From the NCBI GenBank assembly GCA_017959525.1, contig JAGDAL010000348.1:1-7117 (forward strand): a stretch of 7,117 nt of DNA, in the 5' to 3' direction. Origin of the DNA: Lachnospiraceae bacterium. Its GTDB lineage: Bacteria > Bacillota > Clostridia > Lachnospirales > Lachnospiraceae. The notes under the pieces were generated by a model. The model ran no database searches. It was not told the DNA's origin and saw nothing but the letters and a program-made list of their open reading frames with translations. Positions 1 through 5,007 of this stretch are shown here, one piece after another (the stretch's first letter is position 1; each line of letters begins with the position of its first letter). The position numbers and the translations under genes were made by a program.

Positions 1-1570
1 GTGCTCCATAAGTGAAGGCATTGTACATTGCAGGGAACTTCGCCTTCACATCGTCTTCGCCAAGGCCAACCAGCTTGAATGCCTCAATCATAATCTCCGG
101 ATCATGGTTACGGATTGCACCGGAAGACAACTCAACACCGTTACATACCAAATCATACTGGTAACCTAAGATATCCACCGGATCCTGGGTGCGAAGTGCA
201 TCTAAGCCACCCTGTGGCATAGAGAATGGGTTATGGCAGAATTCCAGCTCACCGGACTCCTCACCAATCTCATACATTGGGAAGTCTACAATCCAGCAGA
301 ACTCGTAAGTATCCTTCTTCATATGGCCTTCTGCTGCAGCACCGAGAAGCTTACGGAATACTCCGGCAGTCTTCTGTGCGGTAAGCAAGTTACCTGCAGC
401 CAAACCAACGAAGTCACCAGGTTTCAAGCCAAGTGCAGCGATTACCGCATCCTTGCGCTCCTGTAAGAACTTGGCAATACCACCAACAATCTCACCGTTC
501 TCATCCAGCTTGAACCAGTAGGTCTTCTGTGCGGTTGCGACTTCTACGTCTGCAATCATAGCATCGATCTGTTTACGGGTAGCGGTGAAGTTATCTACTA
601 CGATAGCTTTTACCACGTTGCCCTCGAATGGACCGAATCCGCAATCAGCCATAACTTCGGTAGCATCCTGGAGAACCAAATCAATACGAAGGTCCGGCTT
701 ATCGGAACCATACTTGTCCATTGCCTCTAAGTAAGGGATGCGTACGAAAGGTGCAGTGGAAGCACTCTTGTATACGCCGTATTTTGCAAAGATTGGAGGA
801 AGCACATCCTCAACAACTGCGAAGACATCTTCCTGAGATGCGAATGCCATCTCCATATCCAACTGATAGAACTCTCCCGGAGAACGGTCTGCTCTTGCAT
901 CCTCATCACGGAAGCAAGGTGCAATCTGGAAATAACGGTCAAAACCGGAAGCCATCAAAATCTGCTTGAACTGCTGTGGAGCCTGTGGCAATGCATAGAA
1001 CTTGCCAGGATGATTACGTGCAGGTACCAAGTAATCACGTGCGCCCTCAGGAGAGGAGCAGGTCAAAATCGGTGTGGTAATCTCCATGAAATCATGTGCA
1101 ATCATGGAGCTACGAAGCTCAGCAACAATCTTGCTACGAAGAACAATCTTGCTCTTTACTTCCGGATTACGAAGATCTAAGTAACGATACTTCAGACGGG
1201 TATTCTCATCAGCTTCCTTGGAACGGTTAATCTCGAATGGAAGCTCGTTGTGATCACACTTACCAAGAATCTCAATCTTGCTTGGAACAACTTCGATCTC
1301 ACCGGTAGGAAGGTCTGCATTCTTGGAAGAACGCTCTCTAACTACACCACTAACGGAAATGGTAGATTCCTTATTCACGGAATCAATCACTGCCATCATC
1401 TCTTCGGTCTCAATCACAATCTGAGTAGTACCGTAGAAATCTCTTAAAATCAGGAATCCAAGGTTCTTGGATACCTTACGGATGTTCTCATACCATCCTA
1501 CAAGGGTAACTTCCTTGCCTGCATCTGCAAGACGAAGCTCATTACAATTATGTGTACGTGACTGCGTCAT
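1..1570 (-). CDS. aspS: Aspartate--tRNA ligase, 3' end outside window
   Basis: Cytoplasmic class II synthetase that charges tRNA-Asp. I translated 523 codons from the ATG at 1570 to the window edge without a stop. Seen in order: an N-terminal OB-fold anticodon-binding domain (about residues 1-110), motif 1 around 160-170 (FMEITTPILT), the SSPEGARDYLVP segment (172-183), the flipping-loop-like YALPQAPQQFKQ (192-203), motif 2 from CFRDEDARADR (219-229) to YQLDMEM (235-241), an insertion domain of the bacterial type (about 290-420), and HNPFSMPQGG (446-455). Bacterial AspRS is near 590-600 residues, so about 75 residues including motif 3 lie outside. The start is supported by GAGGAGA at 1577-1583, 6 nt upstream. 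It follows hisS by 23 nt, as in many Firmicutes. Motif 2 reads DRSPGEF rather than DRQPEF, and the active-site segment reads ELSSGAIR (480-487) rather than the usual GGGSxR type. I believe these are features of a clostridial subgroup. Confidence 0.95.
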   Translation of the reverse strand, partial: MTQSRTHNCNELRLADAGKEVTLVGWYENIRKVSKNLGFLILRDFYGTTQIVIETEEMMAVIDSVNKESTISVSGVVRERSSKNADLPTGEIEVVPSKIEILGKCDHNELPFEINRSKEADENTRLKYRYLDLRNPEVKSKIVLRSKIVAELRSSMIAHDFMEITTPILTCSSPEGARDYLVPARNHPGKFYALPQAPQQFKQILMASGFDRYFQIAPCFRDEDARADRSPGEFYQLDMEMAFASQEDVFAVVEDVLPPIFAKYGVYKSASTAPFVRIPYLEAMDKYGSDKPDLRIDLVLQDATEVMADCGFGPFEGNVVKAIVVDNFTATRKQIDAMIADVEVATAQKTYWFKLDENGEIVGGIAKFLQERKDAVIAALGLKPGDFVGLAAGNLLTAQKTAGVFRKLLGAAAEGHMKKDTYEFCWIVDFPMYEIGEESGELEFCHNPFSMPQGGLDALRTQDPVDILGYQYDLVCNGVELSSGAIRNHDPEIMIEAFKLVGLGEDDVKAKFPAMYNAFTYGA

Positions 1571-1576
1571 AATACA

Positions 1577-1583
1577 TCTCCTC
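1577..1583 (-). promoter_or_regulatory. Ribosome binding site of aspS
   Basis: GAGGAGA on the minus strand, 6 nt before the ATG at 1570. It lies in the 23-nt gap after the hisS stop, which leaves no room for a separate leader, so aspS is translated from the hisS transcript. Confidence 0.85.
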
Positions 1584-1593
1584 TTACTTCTTA

Positions 1594-2853
1594 TTAATTA
1601 TTGAAAAATTCCACGAACTCCTCGTAGCCCTGAGCCTCGAGCTGTTCCTTCTGGAACTTCTTATTCTTATTCATACGAACAACCAATACCTGCTGTCCGT
1701 TTTCACGAGCGGCCTTGGCCTGCTCCATAACATTCACCAGCTTGTCTGCCGGATACTTCTTCTCAACCAAGTAAGCTACACGCTTTGGTCTCTCCGGGAT
1801 CTCGAATCCGGATTCCATCAGAAGAAGAATGATACGCTCGAATCCAATAGAGAATCCGCAAGCCGGAACGTTCTGGCCGGTAAACTTACCAATCATCTCA
1901 TCGTAACGTCCGCCGCCACCGCAGCTGCCGCCGAATTCCGGAATGGCAATCTCGAAAATGGTTCCGGTGTAATAGCTCATACCGCGAACCAAGGTCGGAT
2001 CGAATACCAACTCAAACTTCGCACCCTTGGTTGCATTGACTGCAGCAGCAATCTCTGTCATGGAAGCGACCACTTCCTCACCAAGGAACTCACCTAAGGT
2101 GTTTGCTAAGAAGCTTACGCCCTCGGCTACGTCCTTTTTATCCTGCAACTCATCAAAGAGCGCTAAATACTTATCAATAGAAGCTTTGTCATAGCCATGG
2201 TTCACAAGATCCTCGGATACACCGTCCAAACCAATCTTGTCCATCTTATCCAAAGAAATAAAAATCTCATCGAAATCTGCTTCTGCAAATCCTGCATAAG
2301 CAGCCATCGCCTTTAAGATACGACGCTCATTGATACGAATCTCGAAGTCATGGAATCCAAGCTTACCAAGGGTGGTAGTCGTTGCGGTGATAAGTTCGAT
2401 CTCCGCAAGGTTGCTCGGCTCACCTAAAATATCAATATCGCACTGAGTAAACTGACGATAACGACCACGCTGTGGACGATCTGCACGCCATACATTACCC
2501 ATCTGCAGTGCCTTAAAAGGACTTGGCAGGTCATTGGCATTGTTTGCATAGAAACGGGACAACGGAACGGTCAAGTCGTAGCGCATACCAAAATCCACTA
2601 CGTCCATCTCTTCCTTCGCCTCGTCAAGCTTCAGCTTCTCGCCGCGCTTCAACACTTTGAAAATCAGCTTCTCGTTCTCACCGCCCTGCTTGTTGGACAG
2701 GTTCGCAATGTTCTCCATACAAGGAGTCTCAATTGGTGTGAAACCGAAGCTACGATAGGTATCCTTAATCACCTGTGTCACGTAATCTCGAATCTCCATC
2801 TCGCGTGGGAGAATATCGCGCATACCGTTGACAGGCTTCTTACTCAATGCCAT
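1594..2853 (-). CDS. hisS: Histidine--tRNA ligase
   Basis: Cytoplasmic class II synthetase, 419 residues, normal bacterial length. It activates histidine with ATP and charges tRNA-His. Visible: the N-terminal VNGMRDILP segment (8-16, compare the usual GxxDxLP), motif 1 around 38-49 (FTPIETPCMEN), the RYDLTVPLSR substrate-binding stretch (91-100), motif 2 from LQMGNVWRADRPQRGRYR (116-133) to DIDILG, the histidine-binding motif LVRGMSYYTGTIFE (288-301), a glycine-rich GGGGRYDEM (312-320), and motif 3 ACGFSIGFERI (331-341). Residues from about 355 form the anticodon-binding domain. The histidine motif has GMSYYTG where most bacteria have GLDYYTG; I recall this as usual in Clostridia. The ATG at 2853 has GAGGAGA 6 nt upstream. 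aspS follows 23 nt downstream, so the two are one operon, probably started at the extended -10 at 2891-2899. Confidence 0.97.
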   Translation of the reverse strand: MALSKKPVNGMRDILPREMEIRDYVTQVIKDTYRSFGFTPIETPCMENIANLSNKQGGENEKLIFKVLKRGEKLKLDEAKEEMDVVDFGMRYDLTVPLSRFYANNANDLPSPFKALQMGNVWRADRPQRGRYRQFTQCDIDILGEPSNLAEIELITATTTTLGKLGFHDFEIRINERRILKAMAAYAGFAEADFDEIFISLDKMDKIGLDGVSEDLVNHGYDKASIDKYLALFDELQDKKDVAEGVSFLANTLGEFLGEEVVASMTEIAAAVNATKGAKFELVFDPTLVRGMSYYTGTIFEIAIPEFGGSCGGGGRYDEMIGKFTGQNVPACGFSIGFERIILLLMESGFEIPERPKRVAYLVEKKYPADKLVNVMEQAKAARENGQQVLVVRMNKNKKFQKEQLEAQGYEEFVEFFNN

Positions 2854-2859
2854 AACATG

Positions 2860-2866
2860 TCTCCTC
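2860..2866 (-). promoter_or_regulatory. Ribosome binding site of hisS
   Basis: GAGGAGA on the minus strand, 6 nt before the hisS ATG at 2853. It is the same motif and spacing as for aspS. Confidence 0.85.
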
Positions 2867-2890
2867 TAAAAGACTAAATTCCAAATAGGC

Positions 2891-2899
2891 ATTATAACA
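2891..2899 (-). promoter_or_regulatory. Probable hisS-aspS promoter (extended -10)
   Basis: Minus-strand TGTTATAAT: a perfect TATAAT (2891-2896) with TG one base further upstream (2898-2899), i.e. an extended -10. No good -35 box lies 16-18 nt upstream, which extended -10 promoters can tolerate. Transcription would start near 2884 and give a leader of about 30 nt, too short for a T-box. The 12-bp perfect palindrome TAACATATGTTA (2895-2906) overlaps the upstream edge of the -10. Readthrough from the HTH gene remains possible, because no terminator separates them. Confidence 0.55.
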
Positions 2900-2916
2900 T
2901 ATGTTAGCAAGGGATG

Positions 2917-3162
2917 CTACAAACGAAAAACATCCCCGCCCATCAGGACGAGGATGCCTTCCATGTTTGTATGCAAGAGCACGCTCAAAGCACACATATT
3001 ATCCAATGTAGGGAGCGAATCACCGCGGAGCCACTTGTACACCGCCTGGGGTGCTTTAAATCCCATGAAATCAGCCACTTGTCTGACTGATAGATTGTTC
3101 GCCCGCATCAATGTCTCAATGCGTGCACCCGTTGCAATCATGTCAATACTTGGATATCCCAT
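2917..3162 (-). CDS. Small XRE-family helix-turn-helix protein (81 aa)
   Basis: Probable DNA-binding regulator. The 81 residues are almost entirely a Cro/C1-type HTH domain: helix 1 about 8-22 (IATGARIETLMRANN), the HTH core at 24-45 (LSVRQVADFMGF, then PQAVYKWLRG), then LPTLDNMCALSVLL (50-63). The pattern GF-x-x-PQAIYKW-x-x-G-x-x-LPxxDN belongs to a small HTH family I recall as common in Lachnospiraceae, with no defined function. I chose the ATG at 3162 because AAGGAGG (3171-3177) lies 8 nt before it. An in-frame GTG at 3225 would add 21 residues translated through the inverted repeat and ribosome binding site, and is rejected. The gene has its own promoter at 3284-3312 with operator-like repeats, which suggests autoregulation. 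No ligand or sensor domain is visible. It lies between the MATE gene and hisS; co-transcription with either is unproven. Confidence 0.85.
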   Translation of the reverse strand: MGYPSIDMIATGARIETLMRANNLSVRQVADFMGFKAPQAVYKWLRGDSLPTLDNMCALSVLLHTNMEGILVLMGGDVFRL

Positions 3163-3164
3163 AA

Positions 3165-3270
3165 TGAATTCCTCCTTATAATGGTGTTTGTTAATAGGGT
3201 TAACAAACGCGGAATTCCTAGGCACAGGGCCTTCTCGCTACTGCGATCCAAGGAAGCTAAGGATGAATTC
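3165..3270 (-). promoter_or_regulatory. Possible ribosome-binding-site-sequestering leader helix
   Basis: In the minus-strand RNA the segment GAAUUCAUCCUUA (3258-3270) can pair with UAAGGAGGAAUUC (3166-3178), which contains the complete Shine-Dalgarno sequence of the HTH gene. Twelve of 13 positions are complementary, with one A-G mismatch. The two arms enclose about 80 nt, including the hairpin at 3186-3208 and a third GAATTC (3212-3217) that could compete for the first arm. If formed, the helix would hide the ribosome binding site. Pairing was read by eye, and function is inference. Confidence 0.35.
3186..3208. repeat. Perfect 9-bp inverted repeat upstream of the HTH gene
   Basis: GTTTGTTAA and TTAACAAAC are perfect reverse complements separated by 5 nt (3195-3199). 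The repeat lies 9 nt upstream of the AAGGAGG ribosome binding site, well downstream of the predicted promoter. It could be an RNA hairpin in the leader or a dyad operator for a roadblock repressor such as the HTH protein itself. No U-tract follows on the minus strand, so it is not an intrinsic terminator. Confidence 0.6.
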
Positions 3271-3283
3271 TTTGGTTGAAATT

Positions 3284-3312
3284 ATTCTATTAAATTGTGA
3301 ACTTGTAGTCAA
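3284..3312 (-). promoter_or_regulatory. Promoter of the HTH gene
   Basis: Minus strand: -35 TTGACT (3307-3312, five of six consensus), 17-nt spacer, -10 TAGAAT (3284-3289, five of six). Predicted start near 3277 gives a leader of about 115 nt. One AGTTCACA copy lies inside the spacer and another just upstream of the -35, as expected for operator sites. The -35 begins just after the MATE stop codon at 3323-3325. Confidence 0.65.
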
Positions 3313-3334
3313 TAGATGTGAACTAGCAGTTCAC
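3296..3334. repeat. Operator-like AGTTCACA repeats in the HTH promoter
   Basis: On the minus strand AGTTCACA occurs at 3317-3324 and 3296-3303 as direct repeats 21 bp apart, two helical turns. A third, inverted copy (GTGAACT, 3328-3334) forms a 7-bp dyad with the first around 3326. The copies bracket the -35 box. This is the usual geometry of a repressor or activator site; the HTH protein encoded immediately downstream is the obvious candidate ligand. The dyad contains the MATE stop codon and would also form a short hairpin (loop GCU) at the end of the MATE mRNA, without a U-tract. Confidence 0.45.
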
Positions 3335-4672
3335 TCTATAAGCCTTCTTGCCATAGGTGCGGTACAAATAGTACACCGTCATAAGGATGCCGCCCACAAT
3401 CCAGGTGGTCGGATAACACCATACCAGAGTAGATACGGTGGCCTTGGCGCCAAGGACTACCACCCATCCGATACGTACGGCACAGATTCCCACCAAGCAA
3501 ATGAAGGTCGGAATCACCACGTCATTCTGGGCACGGCGGGAACCGGAGAACGCCTCGATAAAGGAGAAAATCCAATAAAACGGTCCCATAATCGTAGCCA
3601 TCTGCATACCAATCTTGATCACATCCGGATCCTGCGTGAAAATACCAAACACCGGCTCGCCGAAAGTAATGATTAAGAAACCGAAGACCATGGATGCTAC
3701 AGCACCCATTGCTAAGGTCACCCAGGTACCCTTGCGGACACGATCCATCTTGCCGGCACCGTAGTTCTGTCCGGCGAAGGTGGTAATGGACATACCGAAA
3801 GCACCGTTGATCATCCACTGTAATCCATCGATACGGCCTAGTGCTGCCCAAGCAGCGACCACATCAACGCCTAAACGGTTCATAGCGGACTGCAATACAA
3901 TATTGGAAATACTATAGGTACTGGTCTCAATAGCAGACGGCAAACCGATGCGCATGATACGACGCAACATATGGCGGTCCAAACTCAAACGGTTGAATCG
4001 AAGCCGCATGCCATCTACCCGATACATCAAAGTCCAGGTTACGAGCACTGCGGAAATCGCCTGGGAAATAAAGGTTGCAATGGCAGCTCCACGTACGCCT
4101 AAGTGCAACTGTCCGACAAAGAACAAATCCAATACGATATTGGTTAAAGTTCCAATCATCAAAAAGTACAGCGGCCGCTTGGAATCTCCAATCGCACGCA
4201 AAATTCCGGAGCCCATGTTGTACACCAGAAGAAATACCATGCCGCCGAAATAAATACGCAAATAGGTGGCAGAATCTGCAATCAGCTGCTCTGGCGTCTG
4301 CATCCATCCAAGGAATACGGGACAAAAGACTGCACATATGCCGCCGCCAATCAATCCAAATAATAAGGAAAAGGCATACGCAGTATGCAGCGCCTGGTCG
4401 ATACGCTTCTCATCTCTGGCTCCGTAGTACTGGGCAATAATTACCGTTACACCTACGGATAATCCGGAGAAGAATCCAACGAAGAAGTTAGAAATCTGCG
4501 CGGAAGAACCGGCAATACAGGATAACGCTTCCTTGCCGGCAAAACGGCCGACGATGATGGCATCCATGGTGTTATAAAATTGTTGGAAGAAGGACCCTAG
4601 GAGAATCGGAAAGAAAAAGAGCAAAATCTGTTTCCAAATGGTCCCCTGTGTAATTTGATTTTCGTTATTCAT
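3323..4672 (-). CDS. MATE-family efflux transporter
   Basis: Inner-membrane antiporter of the MATE superfamily (MatE domain twice), 449 residues, normal length, likely 12 membrane helices. Visible: the N-terminal TQGTIWKQILLFFFPILLG and QQFYNTMDAIIVGRFAG (30-46) typical of clostridial DinF/NorM-like members, a hydrophilic loop YYGARDEKRIDQAL (82-95), ILRAIGDSKRPLYF (157-170) at the end of a helix, and in the second half RIGLPSAIE (241-249), FAGQNYGAGKMDRVRKG (299-315). These are cation-coupled exporters of drugs or metabolites. The substrate cannot be read from sequence, but the purine riboswitch upstream suggests a purine or related compound. The ATG at 4672 has only a weak, distant Shine-Dalgarno (AAAGGTG, 13 nt away), yet it fits the family N-terminus and no better start exists. 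No U-tract terminator follows the stop. Confidence 0.93.
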   Translation of the reverse strand: MNNENQITQGTIWKQILLFFFPILLGSFFQQFYNTMDAIIVGRFAGKEALSCIAGSSAQISNFFVGFFSGLSVGVTVIIAQYYGARDEKRIDQALHTAYAFSLLFGLIGGGICAVFCPVFLGWMQTPEQLIADSATYLRIYFGGMVFLLVYNMGSGILRAIGDSKRPLYFLMIGTLTNIVLDLFFVGQLHLGVRGAAIATFISQAISAVLVTWTLMYRVDGMRLRFNRLSLDRHMLRRIMRIGLPSAIETSTYSISNIVLQSAMNRLGVDVVAAWAALGRIDGLQWMINGAFGMSITTFAGQNYGAGKMDRVRKGTWVTLAMGAVASMVFGFLIITFGEPVFGIFTQDPDVIKIGMQMATIMGPFYWIFSFIEAFSGSRRAQNDVVIPTFICLVGICAVRIGWVVVLGAKATVSTLVWCYPTTWIVGGILMTVYYLYRTYGKKAYRVNC

Positions 4673-4697
4673 AAGGGATATTCTACACCTTTAAGAC

Positions 4698-4745
4698 AAA
4701 AAAATACACTCAGTCAGCGGAGTTAATTAAGAGATTGACTGAGTG
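4698..4745 (-). terminator. Terminator-like hairpin just upstream of the MATE gene
   Basis: CACTCAGTCA and TGACTGAGTG (4707-4716 and 4736-4745) form a perfect 10-bp stem with a 19-nt loop. On the minus strand it is followed by TA and then seven U (4698-4704). It lies between the riboswitch and the MATE start, so it would terminate transcripts heading for MATE unless it is inefficient or regulated. On the plus strand it is followed by a CTTTTT tract, but no plus-strand gene is present. The long loop contains the palindrome TTAATTAA. Confidence 0.6.
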
Positions 4746-4759
4746 CTTTTTCATAAAAT

Positions 4760-4787
4760 ATTGTAAAAAAAAGAAAGTTTATGAAAA
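4760..4787 (-). promoter_or_regulatory. Weak candidate MATE promoter below the riboswitch
   Basis: Minus strand TTTTCA (4782-4787, four of six), 16-nt spacer rich in T, TACAAT (4760-4765, five of six). If used, MATE could be transcribed independently of the riboswitch, but the transcript would still pass the hairpin at 4707-4745. AT-rich sequence makes chance matches likely. Confidence 0.2.
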
Positions 4788-4815
4788 ACAGTGACGCATT
4801 GCGTACTGATTTTTC
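4783..4815. terminator. Symmetrical hairpin with A- and T-tracts
   Basis: Plus strand CAGT-g-ACGC-att-GCGT-ACTG flanked by GAAAAA and TTTTTC. The core stem is 8 bp with a one-base bulge and a 3-nt loop, and the tracts pair to extend it. Read on the minus strand the stem is followed by UUUUUC, so it is terminator-like in both directions. It lies between the riboswitch terminator and the hairpin at 4707-4745. Confidence 0.45.
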
Positions 4816-4820
4816 CAAAT

Positions 4821-4862
4821 AAAAAACGACAACTTCTTCCCGTTCTAAGAAGAAGTTGTCGT
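4821..4862 (-). terminator. Riboswitch expression platform: intrinsic terminator
   Basis: A 14-bp perfect stem (4849-4862 with 4826-4839) and a 9-nt loop (4840-4848), followed on the minus strand by a run of U (4821-4825, plus the last paired U). The 5' arm, ACGACAACUUCUUC, shares eight bases (4855-4862) with the 3' strand of aptamer stem P1. P1 and the full terminator are therefore mutually exclusive: with P1 formed only a short A-U-rich stem remains. This predicts termination without ligand and readthrough with ligand. Confidence 0.85.
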
Positions 4863-4923
4863 AGTAAACTAATATCGGTAGTTTGTAGAAACGTCTGACC
4901 ATCTCTCAGACATATACAACAAC
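4855..4923 (-). promoter_or_regulatory. Purine riboswitch aptamer, guanine type
   Basis: Read 5' to 3' on the minus strand: P1 GUUGUUGUA (4915-4923) pairs over 9 bp, one a G-U wobble, with UACGACAAC (4855-4863). J1/2 is UAU (4912-4914). P2 is GUCUGA/UCAGAC (4906-4911, 4893-4898) with loop L2 GAGAUGG. J2/3 is GUUUCUAC (4885-4892). P3 is AAACUA/UAGUUU (4879-4884, 4866-4871) with loop L3 CCGAUAU. J3/1 is AC (4864-4865). Seven-base L2 ending GG and L3 beginning CC, and J2/3 UUUCUAC, are hallmarks of the purine riboswitch family. The base equivalent to position 74 is C (4864), which selects guanine or hypoxanthine over adenine. The base equivalent to 51 is U (4887), as in guanine rather than 2'-deoxyguanosine aptamers. 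Unlike xpt, P2 is one layer shorter and J1/2 is UAU rather than UAA. The switch sits directly below a strong promoter and upstream of the MATE gene. Confidence 0.85.
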
Positions 4924-4930
4924 AAAGATG

Positions 4931-4958
4931 ATTATACTCCGAATTTTAACTTTGTCAA
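4931..4958 (-). promoter_or_regulatory. Near-consensus promoter of the riboswitch-MATE unit
   Basis: Minus strand TTGACA (4953-4958) and TATAAT (4931-4936), both perfect, with a 16-nt spacer. Runs of A and T directly upstream (about 4960-4990) resemble an UP element. Transcription would start near 4924, exactly at the 5' edge of aptamer stem P1, so the RNA starts with the riboswitch. A promoter this strong fits control by attenuation rather than by initiation. Confidence 0.85.
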
Positions 4959-5007
4959 CGTTTTTCTAAAACTTTTTTCAAAAACTTTCAAATTCCGTTA
5001 AAATCCG

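Noticed and set aside
233..1447. Plus-strand open frames of 65-82 codons and a minus-strand frame of 71 codons over aspS
   Set aside because: The aspS frame on the minus strand is open for all 523 codons to the window edge; these are its shadows.
2911..2936. Inverted repeat GGGATG/CATCCC over the HTH gene stop as a terminator
   Set aside because: Only six pairs with a 14-nt loop, and no U-tract follows on the minus strand.
3178..3208. Second promoter TTGTTA-17-CATTAT directly before the HTH gene
   Set aside because: The -10 would lie next to the ribosome binding site and leave a leader of only about 8 nt that lacks it. The promoter at 3284-3312 is better.
3163..3225. GTG start at 3225 adding 21 residues to the HTH protein
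   Set aside because: It would read through the inverted repeat and the perfect AAGGAGG site. The ATG at 3162 has ideal spacing and matches the small HTH family start.
3188..3676. Plus-strand open frame of 162 codons opposite the MATE 3' end
   Set aside because: Antisense to a clear MATE coding sequence, no recognisable domain, no ribosome binding site; a shadow frame.
3522..4440. Several open frames of about 100-135 codons in other frames of the MATE gene
   Set aside because: All overlap the MATE frame and have cysteine- and arginine-rich compositions without family features.
4707..4745. Transposon end or attachment site at the 10-bp inverted repeat
   Set aside because: No transposase, integrase or target duplication nearby; the adjacent seven-U tract fits a terminator.
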